Of a stretch of DNA of 64,000 nt, positions 1-8,845 are shown in pieces. The stretch's first letter is position 1, and each line of letters starts with the position of its first letter. Position numbers and translations under genes: made by a program. Under the pieces are notes generated by a model that worked only from the letters and a program-made list of their open reading frames with translations, made no database searches and was not told the origin of the DNA. Source of the stretch: Pinisolibacter aquiterrae (GTDB lineage: Bacteria > Pseudomonadota > Alphaproteobacteria > Rhizobiales > Ancalomicrobiaceae). The stretch lies in the NCBI RefSeq assembly GCF_019160155.1, contig NZ_JAFNIH010000039.1:1-64000 (forward strand), written 5' to 3'.

Positions 1-1
1 C

Positions 2-127
2 TTCAACAGGTTGAAGAACTGGCGCCGCCTCGCCACCCGCTACGACAAGACCGCCGACAGCTATCTCGGCTTCGTCCTCATCGCCGCCGTCCGCCTATGG
101 ATACGCTTATTCGTCAACAGGACCTAG
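2..127 (+). pseudogene. IS5-family transposase, 3' end only
   Basis: The open frame entering from the left edge reads FNRLKNWRRLATRYDKT and then SYLGFVLIAAVRLWIR before a stop at 125-127. This matches the usual C-terminus of IS5-family DDE transposases, recognised from memory of the family. Only the last 41 codons are in the window, so it cannot be said whether the element is whole to the left. Its stop lies inside the 3' end of the opposite-strand ArsR gene, so the element end is at about 121-130. Confidence 0.75.
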
Positions 128-673
128 CCGCCCGGCCAGATGCTGTCGTCGCTGGCTCCAGTCGAGGCAGGCACGGCACAGGGGACGATTGCTTAGCGGA
201 AGGTTCTCAATATTCAGCCCGATCTCAGCCAGCTTTTCTCTGCCGTAGCTGGTCACGGTCAAATCATCCGCCAACCACTCATCCGCCAGCATCTGCTCGA
301 AAAGCCGGACCCCCATCTCTCCAGCCAGATGATCGTAGCAGATGCGGGCCTTACGCAGCGCAGGATCACACGGGCCGGTCCGCAACGGGGGCGCAGCATC
401 GCTGGAAAACACCATAAGTGCTTCAATCAGGCTGGCAACATGCGGGCCCGCCAGACGGAAGTAGCGGTGCCGTCCCTGCGCCTCGACGACCAGCACCTCA
501 CCATCCACCAATTTGGCAAGGTGAGAGCTGGCGGTTTGCTTCGTGATGCCGCCAACGCCCGCAAGTTCGGTCGCGGTCAGGGCACGTCCATCCATCAGCC
601 CAATCAACATCGCGCTGCGCGCAGGATCGGCCACAAGGGCGGCGACACGGGCGATATCAGGTCCTTCTCTCAT
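107..673 (-). CDS. ArsR-family winged-helix regulator, C-terminus replaced by IS sequence
   Basis: 188 residues. Residues 1-95 form an ArsR-type winged helix (DPARSAMLIGLMDGRALTA, then the recognition segment GGITKQTASSHLAKLVDGE). A C-terminal effector-like half follows (CYDHLAGEMGV, then DWSQRRQHLAGRLG). Relatives of this type usually carry on for some 20-40 residues after HLAGALG. Here the frame runs into the IS5 end and stops after PVDE, so the last residues are encoded by the insertion. The gene is divergent from the NIPSNAP/ABM/ACT run and probably controls it. Whether the shortened protein still works is unknown; its DNA-binding domain is complete. Confidence 0.85.
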   Translation of the reverse strand: MREGPDIARVAALVADPARSAMLIGLMDGRALTATELAGVGGITKQTASSHLAKLVDGEVLVVEAQGRHRYFRLAGPHVASLIEALMVFSSDAAPPLRTGPCDPALRKARICYDHLAGEMGVRLFEQMLADEWLADDLTVTSYGREKLAEIGLNIENLPLSNRPLCRACLDWSQRRQHLAGRLGPVDE

Positions 674-745
674 AGTTCGATCATAGCCGAACCTTTTGTA
701 GCATCCAATCGGCTAGGCTCGGTTTCAGCAAGAAAGGCCAAGCCC

Positions 746-1069
746 ATGATTACCTGCGTCATCACCTATGACATCGACCCGAACCGGCGCGAACTCTTCG
801 CGCAATACGCCCGCATCTGGGGAGAATGCAGCCCGCGCTGCGGTGCTGAACTGATCGGCTATTTCGCTCCGCATGAAGGGTCTACTTCGACCGCCTACGG
901 CATTTATTCGTTGCCGTCATTGGCAGAATATGAGGTCTATCGCGCACGATTGGCGGCAGACCCGCTTGGACGCGAGAATTACGAGTTCGCCAAACGCGAA
1001 GGATTCATCCGGTGCGAAAGCCGCCTGTTTGTTAAACTGGCCTCGGCCCCGCATGGGGTGCGCGCATGA
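746..1069 (+). CDS. NIPSNAP-family protein
   Basis: 107 residues, MITCVITYDIDPNRRELFAQ at the N-terminus. The pattern (aromatic-rich ferredoxin-like half, then GYFAPHEGS, then the YRARLAADPLGRENYEFA segment) is that of small NIPSNAP proteins common in proteobacteria next to ArsR regulators. The start was chosen at 746 because the family begins with this MIxxVITY segment; the longer upstream frame is antisense to the ArsR gene. It overlaps the following gene by four bases (ATGA), so the two are translationally coupled. The biochemical role of bacterial NIPSNAP proteins is not settled. Confidence 0.85.
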   Translation: MITCVITYDIDPNRRELFAQYARIWGECSPRCGAELIGYFAPHEGSTSTAYGIYSLPSLAEYEVYRARLAADPLGRENYEFAKREGFIRCESRLFVKLASAPHGVRA

Positions 1070-1428
1070 TCGCGGTCATCTTCGAGGCTTGGGTTCCCGG
1101 TGAGGCACAGACCGAGTATCTCGATCTGGCGGCTGAACTGCGTCCGCTTTTGGCAGACCTCGATGGCTTCATCTCCATCGAACGGTTCCAGAGCCTGACA
1201 AATCCCGGCAAGGTTCTGTCGCTGTCCTTCTGGCGCGACGAGGCGGCAGTCGCGACCTGGCGAAACCTGCCGGAACACCGGCGTGTGCAGGCCGCTGGCC
1301 GCGATCACGTTTTTGCCGATTACCATCTGCGTATCGCTGCGGTGACGCGGGACTATAGCATGTCCGCCCGTGCCGAGGCTCCGACCGACAGCCGCGCGAT
1401 CCACAATGAGAACTCCGATCATGTTTGA
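1066..1428 (+). CDS. antibiotic biosynthesis monooxygenase (ABM) domain protein
   Basis: 120 residues. The fold signature is an N-terminal beta strand (MIAVIFEAWVPGE), a helix with YLDLAAELRPLLADLDGFI, the ERFQSL strand, then SLSFWRDEAAVATWRN, typical of ABM dimers, which act as small cofactor-independent oxygenases, haem-degrading enzymes or stress proteins. It starts inside the NIPSNAP stop codon and its own 3' end overlaps the ACT-domain gene. The substrate cannot be told. Its pairing with NIPSNAP, itself ABM-like in fold, suggests a joint stress or detoxification role, which is inference. Confidence 0.85.
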   Translation: MIAVIFEAWVPGEAQTEYLDLAAELRPLLADLDGFISIERFQSLTNPGKVLSLSFWRDEAAVATWRNLPEHRRVQAAGRDHVFADYHLRIAAVTRDYSMSARAEAPTDSRAIHNENSDHV

Positions 1429-1810
1429 CCTTGAGTTTCATCTGGAAAACCGTCCCGGTGCGCTGGCAGAGCTTGGCGAGGCGATGGGCCGCGCCGGAAT
1501 CCCTTTCGAAGGTGGAGGGGTATTCAGCCACGGCGGGACGTCCATCGCACACTTCCTGTTCCGCGATGGCAAGGCCGCAGCCCGTACTGCAAAAGACGCT
1601 GGGATTGCGGTTATAACAATCCGTGAGCCGATCATTCGAAAGCTCAAGCAGGGCACACCCGGCCAGTTGGGCGCGATCTCGCGCGCATTGGCCGAAGCAG
1701 GCGTGAACATACTGGTTCAGTACTCCGACCATCATAGTCAGCTTGTTCTGGTCTGCGACAACGAAGAACTGGCGAGAAATGCGACCACCGAATGGCCCGG
1801 CGTCGGGTGA
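1421..1810 (+). CDS. ACT-domain amino-acid-binding protein
   Basis: 129 residues from the ATG at 1421; an in-frame ATG at 1406 is an alternative. It has two ACT-like halves: MFDLEFHLENRPGALAELG with the conserved RPGALAELGEA ligand-binding loop, and a second PGQLGAISRALAEAGVNI segment. There is no catalytic domain, so it is a free-standing small-molecule sensor of the kind that binds amino acids. It is the last gene of the small run begun by the NIPSNAP gene and overlaps the ABM gene by eight bases. The ligand is unknown. Confidence 0.8.
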   Translation: MFDLEFHLENRPGALAELGEAMGRAGIPFEGGGVFSHGGTSIAHFLFRDGKAAARTAKDAGIAVITIREPIIRKLKQGTPGQLGAISRALAEAGVNILVQYSDHHSQLVLVCDNEELARNATTEWPGVG

Positions 1811-1924
1811 CCGCTTCGGGTCGGAGAGCGCCGCCGACCGAGAGCCGCTTGAGCCGTGGTATCTTTGCGGAGCCCCTGCGCGGCTCCTTACGTATCCAAT
1901 GTCGGGGCCTTCTGGGGACCCGCG

Positions 1925-2998
1925 TCAATGGCCGTGCCTGTGATGGAGATCGGGGTAGTGGACGTGGGCGTGAACCAGCGGCGCATGCCGGTGGAGATGG
2001 GCGTGAGGCTCGCTCACCAGCCCTTCGTGAGTATGGTCGTGGTGTTCGTAGTGAGAATGCACGTGGTCGTGCTCGGTCTCTTCATGGGTGTGGTCGTGCT
2101 TGTGGCGTTCGGTCAGATGTAGCCACAGACCGGTTGCCATGAGGATGGCGGCGAGGCCGATTTGTGGCGTCACCGGCTCACCGAAGAGGCCGACCGCCAA
2201 CAGCGCACCGATGAAGGGGGCGAGCGAGAAATAGGCGCCGGTGCGGGCCGACCCGAGATGGCGCAATGCCCGGATGAAGAGCACGAGACTGACACCGACG
2301 GCGAAGAAACCGAGCAGTCCGGCGAGCGCCATCTGCATCGGCGACGGCATTGCGTTGCCGCTCGCCAAGGCGAGGGCGACGTTCACCGATCCGGCGACGA
2401 GGCCCTTCCAGATGGTGATGCGAACGGGATCCGCCGCCGAGACCCGGCGGGTCAGGTTGTTGTCGATGCCCCAGGCGAGGCAGGCGCCGGCGACCAGGAG
2501 CCCACCGACGTCGAGCGACACGCCCTCGCCGGTCCAGGAAAGGACGACGGCGCCCGCCAGGATCGCGGCGGCGCCGAGGAGCAGTCGCCGATCGACATTC
2601 TCGCGGAAGACGATCCAAGCGATCGCCATGGTCGCGAGCCCCTCGAGATTGAGGAGGAGCGCACCGCTCGAGGCGGTCGTGCGGGCCAGACCCGACATCA
2701 ACAGCACCGGCGCGACGATACCCCCGGCGAGGATCGCCGCTGCCAACCAGGGCAGATCGGCGCGCGAGATCTTCGCTTCCTCGGTCTTTGCCGCGTCCGA
2801 CAGGCTCCGCACCGCTTCGACGACGGCAAGGCCGAGGCCGGCGCCGAGATAGAGGAGACCCGCGAGCAGGAAGGGCGAGATCTCGGCGAGGAGAAGCTTC
2901 GCCACCGGCGGCGTCGCGCCGAACAGCTCCGCCGAGGAGAGCGCCAGCGGCACACCGGGCCAGAGGTGAGCATGTCGGTTACCGTCGCCATGCTCCAT
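1925..2998 (-). CDS. EamA/DMT-family exporter with His-rich C-terminal tail
   Basis: 357 residues with about ten hydrophobic segments arranged as two EamA repeats (first half around LLAEISPFLLAGLLYLGAG; second half around AWGIDNNLTRRVSAADPVR). After the last membrane segment comes a hydrophilic tail of about 60 residues with roughly 23 histidines, in clusters such as HKHDHTHEETEHDHVHSHYE. A short His-containing segment also sits at the N-terminus (MEHGDGNRHAH). His-rich tails are typical of transition-metal exporters and chaperones. It is the third gene behind chrB and chrA (62 bases after chrA), so the context is metal or oxyanion efflux. The transported ion is not known. Confidence 0.85.
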   Translation of the reverse strand: MEHGDGNRHAHLWPGVPLALSSAELFGATPPVAKLLLAEISPFLLAGLLYLGAGLGLAVVEAVRSLSDAAKTEEAKISRADLPWLAAAILAGGIVAPVLLMSGLARTTASSGALLLNLEGLATMAIAWIVFRENVDRRLLLGAAAILAGAVVLSWTGEGVSLDVGGLLVAGACLAWGIDNNLTRRVSAADPVRITIWKGLVAGSVNVALALASGNAMPSPMQMALAGLLGFFAVGVSLVLFIRALRHLGSARTGAYFSLAPFIGALLAVGLFGEPVTPQIGLAAILMATGLWLHLTERHKHDHTHEETEHDHVHSHYEHHDHTHEGLVSEPHAHLHRHAPLVHAHVHYPDLHHRHGH

Positions 2999-3060
2999 CG
3001 TTCACTCCCGAGATCGGATTGTTTCCAACTCCACTCCGACGGAGTGCCGAAGTCGGCGCC

Positions 3061-4419
3061 TCAACGCAAGAGAGACGCCGCCAATCCGATCGCCCCGCAG
3101 ACCGCGATCACGGTGACCACGTTCCGACGGAAGCGGAAGAGCGCTACCGCCGCACCGAGCGCCATCGCGGCGGAGATCCAATCGAACCGCCCGGCCCAGC
3201 CGTCCGGCCACAGCACGTGCCAGCCGAAGAACAGCGCGAGGTTCAGGATCACCCCGACCACTGCCGCGGTGATCGCGGTCAGCGGTGCGGTGAATTCGAT
3301 GTTGCCGTGAGTGCTTTCCACCAGCGGCCCGCCGACGAGGATGAAGACGAAGGACGGCAGGAAGGTGAACCAGGTCACCAGCACCGCCCCGGCCAGCGCC
3401 GCGACGAGCTTCGCCTCCGGCCCGAACGGCGCCTGAGTCCAGCCGCCGACGAAGCCGACGAAGGTCACCACCATGATCAGCGGTCCCGGCGTCGTCTCGC
3501 CGAGCGCCAGACCGTCGATCATCTGAGTCGGGGTCAGCCAATGATAGTGGCCGACGGCGCCCTGGTTGACGTAAGGCAGCACCGCATAGGCGCCGCCGAA
3601 GGTGAGCAGTGCTGCCTTGGTGAAGAACCAGCCCATCTGCGTCATCGTGTGGTCCCAGCCGAAGGCCGCCGTCAGGCTCGCCATCGGTGCCAACCAAAGG
3701 ACGAAGCCGCCGATCGACACCACAGCGAGACGCCCCCAGGAGAACCGGGCATGGGGCGGCGGCGGCGTCGCGTCGTCGATGAGCGCGACACCCCAACTCT
3801 TGCCCGCCGCGCCGTGACCGCCGCCGACGTGGAAGGCCCGCGGCAGGACCCGTGAGCCGACCCAGCCGACGAGCGCAGCCAGGCCGACGATGGCGGGGAA
3901 CGGCACGTCGAGGAGGATGATCGCGACGAAGGAGGCCGCAGCGATCCCCCACAGCACGCGGTTCTTCAAGGCCCGCATGCCGATCCGGTGAGTGGCCTGG
4001 AGGACGATGGCGGTGACCGCCGGCTTGATGCCGAAGAACAGGCCCGCGACCAGCGGCACGTCGCCGAAGGCGCAGTAGATCCACGAAAGCGCGATCAGCA
4101 CGAACAGCGACGGCAGGACGAAGAGCCCGCCGGCGACGATGCCGCCGAGCGTGCGGTGCATCAGCCAGCCGATGTAGGTGGCGAGTTGCTGCGCCTCCGG
4201 TCCGGGCAGCACCATGCAGTAGTTGAGGGCGTGGAGATAGCGGCGCTCGGAGATCCAGCGCCGCTCCTCGACCAGTTCGCGGTGCATTAGGGCGATTTGC
4301 CCAGCAGGGCCGCCGAAACTCAGACAGCCGATCTTCAGCCACAGGGCGGCGGCCCCGGCGAGGCTCGGGGCCGCCGGGCGCTCGCTGCGATCGGCGGGGG
4401 AGGAGACGGTGTCGGTCAT
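3061..4419 (-). CDS. chrA: chromate efflux transporter ChrA
   Basis: 452 residues, the length of two-domain (long-chain) CHR-family transporters. The N-terminal half holds KIGCLSFGGPAGQIALMH and the signature PGPEAQQLATYIG; the second half repeats the theme with FTKAALLTFGGAYAVLPYV and ALGETTPGPLIMVVTFVGF. These FGG and PGP motifs in both halves are the family hallmarks. The start at 4419 is preferred because the family begins shortly before the first FGGP motif and it sits ten bases after the chrB stop. It exports chromate, or takes part in sulfate/chromate exchange, across the inner membrane. Confidence 0.95.
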   Translation of the reverse strand: MTDTVSSPADRSERPAAPSLAGAAALWLKIGCLSFGGPAGQIALMHRELVEERRWISERRYLHALNYCMVLPGPEAQQLATYIGWLMHRTLGGIVAGGLFVLPSLFVLIALSWIYCAFGDVPLVAGLFFGIKPAVTAIVLQATHRIGMRALKNRVLWGIAAASFVAIILLDVPFPAIVGLAALVGWVGSRVLPRAFHVGGGHGAAGKSWGVALIDDATPPPPHARFSWGRLAVVSIGGFVLWLAPMASLTAAFGWDHTMTQMGWFFTKAALLTFGGAYAVLPYVNQGAVGHYHWLTPTQMIDGLALGETTPGPLIMVVTFVGFVGGWTQAPFGPEAKLVAALAGAVLVTWFTFLPSFVFILVGGPLVESTHGNIEFTAPLTAITAAVVGVILNLALFFGWHVLWPDGWAGRFDWISAAMALGAAVALFRFRRNVVTVIAVCGAIGLAASLLR

Positions 4420-4429
4420 GGCGGCCTCC

Positions 4430-5248
4430 TCACTTCCGTCCCCGAGAGGCAGGCCAGTCATGGGTCTCCTCGACCGCGTCGCGGCACCAGCGATAGAGCG
4501 CGTCATAGAGGGCCATGCTGGCGTCGAGTTGTTCGAGGTCGTCACGATACATGCGTGACAAACCGAGCGAGGCGGCGAGGAGGCCCGCCGCCTGGGGGGC
4601 GAGGTCGTGGCGATCGGTGTCGGCGCCGCGGACGATCGTCGCGAGACGGGCGAGCGCCTCCGAGGCGAGGCCAAACTCGTCGAGCATCGTGTCGAAGGTG
4701 CAGCGCTCGCCGCGATGGCTCCAGAAGGCGCCGTCGATGTCGAAGGGCGTGGCGCCGAATACCTCGGCGACGGCCGACACCTCCGCCGCATCGACGTAGA
4801 GAAAGACCGCGCGGGGATCGACGAAGCGGCGGATCAACCAGGGACAGGCGATGCGATCGATCTTCGGGCGGGCACGGGTGACCCAGACGGCGCGGCCCTG
4901 GTCGTCGCGGGTCTGCAGCACCGACCGGGTCACGAGGAGCGCGCCGCCGTCGCGCCATGCCTCGAAGCCACCCTCCAGCGTTTCGGCACGGATGCCCTCG
5001 GCGCGCAGTCGCGCGGCGGTGCCCTGTGCGAGCTTGCCACCCTTCTGGCAGGTCACCACGACCTGCCGACCGGCGTAGAGCCGCGCCCAGGTCTCGATGG
5101 CGCGCGGGTCGCGGTGATCGGCGGCGGGCAGAGATCGCGGGTCGGCCGCGACGTCCTCGGCGGTGCGCACGTCGATGACGGCAGGCGCAGCGGGTGTACC
5201 GACGAGCCGCGCGAGCTGGGCGGCGGAAATCTCGGTGTTGGAAGGCAT
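4430..5248 (-). CDS. chrB: chromate resistance protein, rhodanese-ChrB fusion
   Basis: 272 residues. Residues about 1-110 form a rhodanese-like domain (AAPAVIDVRTAEDV, then the active loop VVVTCQKGGKLAQG with Cys as the catalytic residue). Residues about 125-272 are the ChrB C-terminal domain (VWVTRARPKIDRIACPWLIRRFVDPRA, then the Asp/Glu-rich segment around FDTMLDEFGL). ChrB proteins are chromate-responsive regulators or accessory proteins encoded upstream of chrA, and this is the standard order. The first gene of the operon, its start at 5248 gives a full rhodanese domain; the longer upstream frame has no family support. Confidence 0.9.
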   Translation of the reverse strand: MPSNTEISAAQLARLVGTPAAPAVIDVRTAEDVAADPRSLPAADHRDPRAIETWARLYAGRQVVVTCQKGGKLAQGTAARLRAEGIRAETLEGGFEAWRDGGALLVTRSVLQTRDDQGRAVWVTRARPKIDRIACPWLIRRFVDPRAVFLYVDAAEVSAVAEVFGATPFDIDGAFWSHRGERCTFDTMLDEFGLASEALARLATIVRGADTDRHDLAPQAAGLLAASLGLSRMYRDDLEQLDASMALYDALYRWCRDAVEETHDWPASRGRK

Positions 5249-5600
5249 GTGCGTCCATCCCTCTTGCAAGGTCGGTGGACGCGATCTTTGGGCCGAGGCC
5301 TCACGGGGTAGTCGCGCGAGACCCCCTGGATTCGATCTAACCGATAGCACTTCACGGTGCAAGCCGGTGACCATCGTCGGGATGGTCGGCCCTTCATGCC
5401 TCGGCTGTTCGTGCCCGGCCGAGGCGTAATGATGCGGCAAATCGGCATCGATGGAGTTGGCCGACTCGACGGTCATCGCCGGAGTTGCGAGCAAAGCTGC
5501 GGAGACACGGCGAACGACCGGGCCGCGGCCGATCGGGCGTCCGCGTCAGTCTGCCACCGACCCGTGACGAAGAGCATCCCGGGGCCAATCCTCCCCGAAC
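5249..5600. other. intergenic region upstream of chrB
   Basis: About 350 bases between the chrB start and the stop of the leftward recombinase gene. It must hold the chrB-chrA promoter. No convincing sigma-70 hexamers, operator or coding frame could be picked out by eye. Confidence 0.4.
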
Positions 5601-6218
5601 TCACTTGGCGGCACGGTTCCGCTTCGCGATCTTGGCGATCGTCGATCGACTGCATCCGGTCGCCGCTTGGATGGTCGACCACGATGCGCCGGCCTGTAGC
5701 ATGGTCGCGAGACCAGCATTTCGGGCCACGTTCTCGACCCGGCCCGTGTACTTGCCCTCCGCCTTGGCTCGAGCCTGCCCCTGCGCTTGGCGACGGCGCC
5801 GGTCCTCGTAGTCCTTCCGCGCGACGGCTGCGAGAACGTCGAGCATCATCGCGTTGACCGCCGCGAACATGCGCGCCGTGAACTCGTCGGCAGAGGAGGT
5901 CAGCATCCAGGAGGTCGGCAGGTCGAGAGCAACCACACGGATCTGCCGGGCGTCCAGTTCCGATCGAAGCCGCTGCCAGTCGGCCGAAGTCAGACGCGAC
6001 AGACGGTCGACCTGCTCGATCAAGAGAATGTCGCCGGGGCGGCTGTCCGCGAGAAGCCGGAACAGTTCCGGGCGGGCCAGCTTGGCGCCGCTCTCGTTTT
6101 CGACATAGAGCCCGACGACCGGGATGTCACGTTCCGTAGCGAAGTCGAAGACCTGCTGCTTGGCACGGAGAGCGTCCTGTTGGTCGGTGGAGGCTCTGAG
6201 GTAGGCGCGCGCGTGCAT
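5601..6218 (-). CDS. small serine recombinase (resolvase/invertase family)
   Basis: 205 residues. The N-terminal catalytic domain starts MHARAYLRASTDQQDA, where Ser10 in YLRAST is the nucleophile, followed by the conserved GDILLIEQVDRLSRLT motif with the active-site arginines. Residues about 140-160 are the long dimer helix (DYEDRRRRQAQGQARAKAEG) and the C-terminus is a resolvase-type HTH (GASWSTIQAATGCSRSTIAKIAK). The length is normal for Tn3-type resolvases or DNA invertases. No transposase gene adjoins it, so it may be a leftover of a plasmid or transposon or a stand-alone invertase. Confidence 0.9.
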   Translation of the reverse strand: MHARAYLRASTDQQDALRAKQQVFDFATERDIPVVGLYVENESGAKLARPELFRLLADSRPGDILLIEQVDRLSRLTSADWQRLRSELDARQIRVVALDLPTSWMLTSSADEFTARMFAAVNAMMLDVLAAVARKDYEDRRRRQAQGQARAKAEGKYTGRVENVARNAGLATMLQAGASWSTIQAATGCSRSTIAKIAKRNRAAK

Positions 6219-6344
6219 TTTTGCTGTCGCCCAGTTCGCTTAGGATGGTCTTATCCTATCGGTTCGCTTTGAATGGTCAATGTAGCTTATTCGAACCGGC
6301 CTTATGGTGGTGCTTTTTGGGCATACCTCACTCGAACCGCCATC

Positions 6345-6470
6345 TTCGCAGCTGATCAATTCCTCAGTCTGGGCAGCACGCGACGTTTCGGCCGAGGTGA
6401 GCCTCGGAGGAAGGCGCGGCCGCTGCCCCGTATCGCAATGCCACATCAGATCGAAGCCCTCATCCGTCGC
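6345..6470 (-). pseudogene. partial copy of the 3' end of the 8376-8765 gene
   Basis: The minus strand reads FDLMWHCDTGQRPRLPPRL and then TEELI, closely matching FDLMWHRHTGQWLCLHPRL and TEELA at the C-terminus of the protein encoded at 8376-8765. The similarity is visible in the DNA too, for about 110 bases. Only the C-terminal third is present, without a start. The rest of the 6219-6722 gap shows no recognisable gene, except a short plus-strand frame ending near 6673 that could not be identified. Confidence 0.6.
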
Positions 6471-6722
6471 GCAAGCTCAAGCGGGGGCCGCACGGCATTC
6501 TCGACGGCCTCCCGCTCCTGCCCGACCACTCGATGGTGGTCTCCGACTGACGGGCGATCGATCCGTTGACGGCCGGCACCATCGCTCGGCTCGCCGTCGA
6601 CGTCTCGAAGAACGAGATCTGGATTCCGGCGACGCTAGACGGCGCCGTCGTGATCGCACTGTTGAAACCTTGAGCCGATCAACGACGGTCGACTCCGAGC
6701 TCAGTTCGACGCCCCCTGCGCC

Positions 6723-8379
6723 TCATCCGCCGAGGATCTTGATGAAGTTCCGCTTGGCCTTGAACTTCACACGTAGGCGGCCGACGTGGCCGGCCTGATC
6801 CTCGGCGCTGCACAAACGCGCCATTCCGGCGATCAGACGGCATGCTTCTTCGTAATTGCCGTTGCCCCCAGCGGAAGCCAGTTCGTCGACGCGGGTGGTG
6901 TAGACGGCGAGCGCCTCGCCGGGATGGCTCGTCTCGCTGCGTTCGGCGAGAGCAAAAGCGAGGCGGCCGGTCACGCCATGGGCGCGCACGGCATCCCACG
7001 CTTCGGCGAACAGCCCCTCCGCCGTCGGCACCTCGATCAGCAGGTCGGCGGGAGCGCTCCAGCGGGTTCGCGGCGGGGCCTGATCGAGCTTCGTCCGAAG
7101 AACGGCGAGCGCCCGGTCACGCGCCACCTCGCCGCCGACCGCGCGCAGACGCCGATAGAGGCCTGCGTTCGGCCGCCGTTCGAACGCGCGTTGCAGTACC
7201 GCCAGCGCGGCATTGGTCGCACCGGCGGCCAGATGCCGTTCCGCGACGAAAGTGATCAACCGCTCATCCGGTGGATCGTCCCCGAACAGCCACAGCCCCT
7301 CCTCGGCGTGACGCAGCGCGTCCGCCTCGCGTCCCTGCTCCAGACAGAACCGGGCGAGGTCCAGAAAATGCCAAGGCGACGACAGATCGCGGCTCCGCAG
7401 CGCGATGCGGGTCTCGACGTCGCCGGCGCACGCGGCAAAATGATCGAGGATCCGCATCAACCGATCGTGTCTCGGCGAAAAGTCGTCGCGGGCGGTTCGC
7501 CTCGCCTCGACCGGCGGGATCTTCTCCCATGCCGCGGCGGCGAGCTCGCGATAGGCCGTGAGACCCGCCTCGCCCAGAACATCGGCGTAAGTCTCGGCGG
7601 CTCCGTCGAACGTCCCCCATTCACTCCCGATCTCGCGAGCGAAGAGATCCTCGGCCAGCGCGATCCGCTCGGGCGGCGCGGCCTTGCAGGCGGCGAGATG
7701 GATGTCTCGAGCCTGCTCCAGAAGACCGGAACACCAACCGCCGGAATCGTCGATCCGGCCGAGCGCCGCTTCGATCCGCGCGAGCGCATCGTCCGCCAGT
7801 TGCCGCGCGACGACGGCACGGCCGGCGGGAACCAGTGTCGCGACGAGATCGAGGGCATCCTCGACGCCGCACGCCCAGTCCTTCGCCTCATGATGATCGA
7901 TGAAGCGGCCGGTCGCCGTCGCTGCTGTGATCGCCTCCCGCAGGCGCACCGACACCGTCTCGTCGCCACCCGAGGCCGCGCTCGCCATCATGTCCAGGCG
8001 GCGAAACAAGCCGTCGTCGCGTTCGGCCTGCTCGACGAGGAAATCGATCGGAGCCGCCGGGTCCCGGGTCGAAAGCCAAGTTCTGATCCGCGCCACCGGC
8101 CCGCCGTCGTCCTGCGGCTCGGCTGCGGCGAGCGCCGTCGCCACCAGGTGTTTGCAGAACCCCTGATCACTGAAGGCCGGGCAGGAGCATTCACCGCCGA
8201 TCGCCTCGTCCGGTGAGGATGGTGCGATAGGTCTCGTTGCCGGATACACGCGCCCGCACGTGGTCCGGGCCAATGTCGACGATGCTCACCCGACCCTCGG
8301 TGAAATAGGCCTCGCCACGGGTGAAGACGTCGTCGCCCGCCTTGCGGCGGATCGCATCGATGTCGAAGCGAGGCGTCAT
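6723..8379 (-). pseudogene. SWIM zinc-finger protein with an internal frameshift
   Basis: Two minus-strand frames join to make one typical SWIM-domain protein. The first, from ATG 8379, encodes MTPRFDIDAIRRKAGDDVF, then RVSGNETYRTILTG. The second continues with EAIGGECSCPAFSDQGFCKHLVA, the CxC...CxH zinc-binding SWIM motif, and a long helical-repeat region to the stop at 6723. The frames differ by one base at about 8205-8215: one extra base in ACCGGACGAGGCG accounts for it. The start overlaps the stop of the upstream gene (ATGA). SWIM proteins of this size are thought to bind nucleic acids or protein partners; the role is unknown. A sequencing error cannot be excluded. Confidence 0.75.
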
Positions 8380-8765
8380 CGCGGCTGGGCCAGTTCCTCG
8401 GTTTCGATGGCTTCCAGCGCTTCGGCCAGCGTCAGCCTCGGATGGAGGCACAGCCACTGCCCGGTGTGGCGATGCCACATCAAATCGAAGCGCTCGCCGC
8501 CCACGTGATCGAGGCGTGCGAAGCCGACGTCGAACTCCTCGCCGGCGTTTTCGGGAAAGCCGGAACGATATCGTTGAATGCAGCTGAAACGCTCGCCTCG
8601 CCATCGACCCATCAGGGCGATAGGGTAGTTGAACGGTGTCAGCCGGATCTCGGGCAGGAAGCGCGGCACCAGAACCCGGACGATGAACTCTTCACAACGG
8701 GCGGAGATCCTCGCCTTGTCCGCCTTGGACGACGCCTGCGCCCAGATCTTCCGCTCACCGGCCAT
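8376..8765 (-). CDS. hypothetical protein paired with a SWIM protein
   Basis: 129 residues from the ATG at 8765 (MAGERKIWAQASSKADKARI). It contains an N-terminal lysine/arginine-rich helix with ISARCEEFIVRVLVPRFLPE, and a conserved-looking centre (NYPIALMGRWRGERFSCIQR). It has no signal peptide or membrane segment. It overlaps the SWIM gene by four bases, and this two-gene order (small protein then SWIM protein) is a recurring arrangement recalled from other proteobacteria. The function is not known. Its 3' third is duplicated at 6345-6470. Confidence 0.75.
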   Translation of the reverse strand: MAGERKIWAQASSKADKARISARCEEFIVRVLVPRFLPEIRLTPFNYPIALMGRWRGERFSCIQRYRSGFPENAGEEFDVGFARLDHVGGERFDLMWHRHTGQWLCLHPRLTLAEALEAIETEELAQPR

Positions 8766-8845
8766 CGCTCGCCCCCGCGTTCGAGCTCCGTTCGCTCCTC
8801 GGCCCACCGTCACGATGCAGAGACCGAAGCCGACGCATTCCCGGA

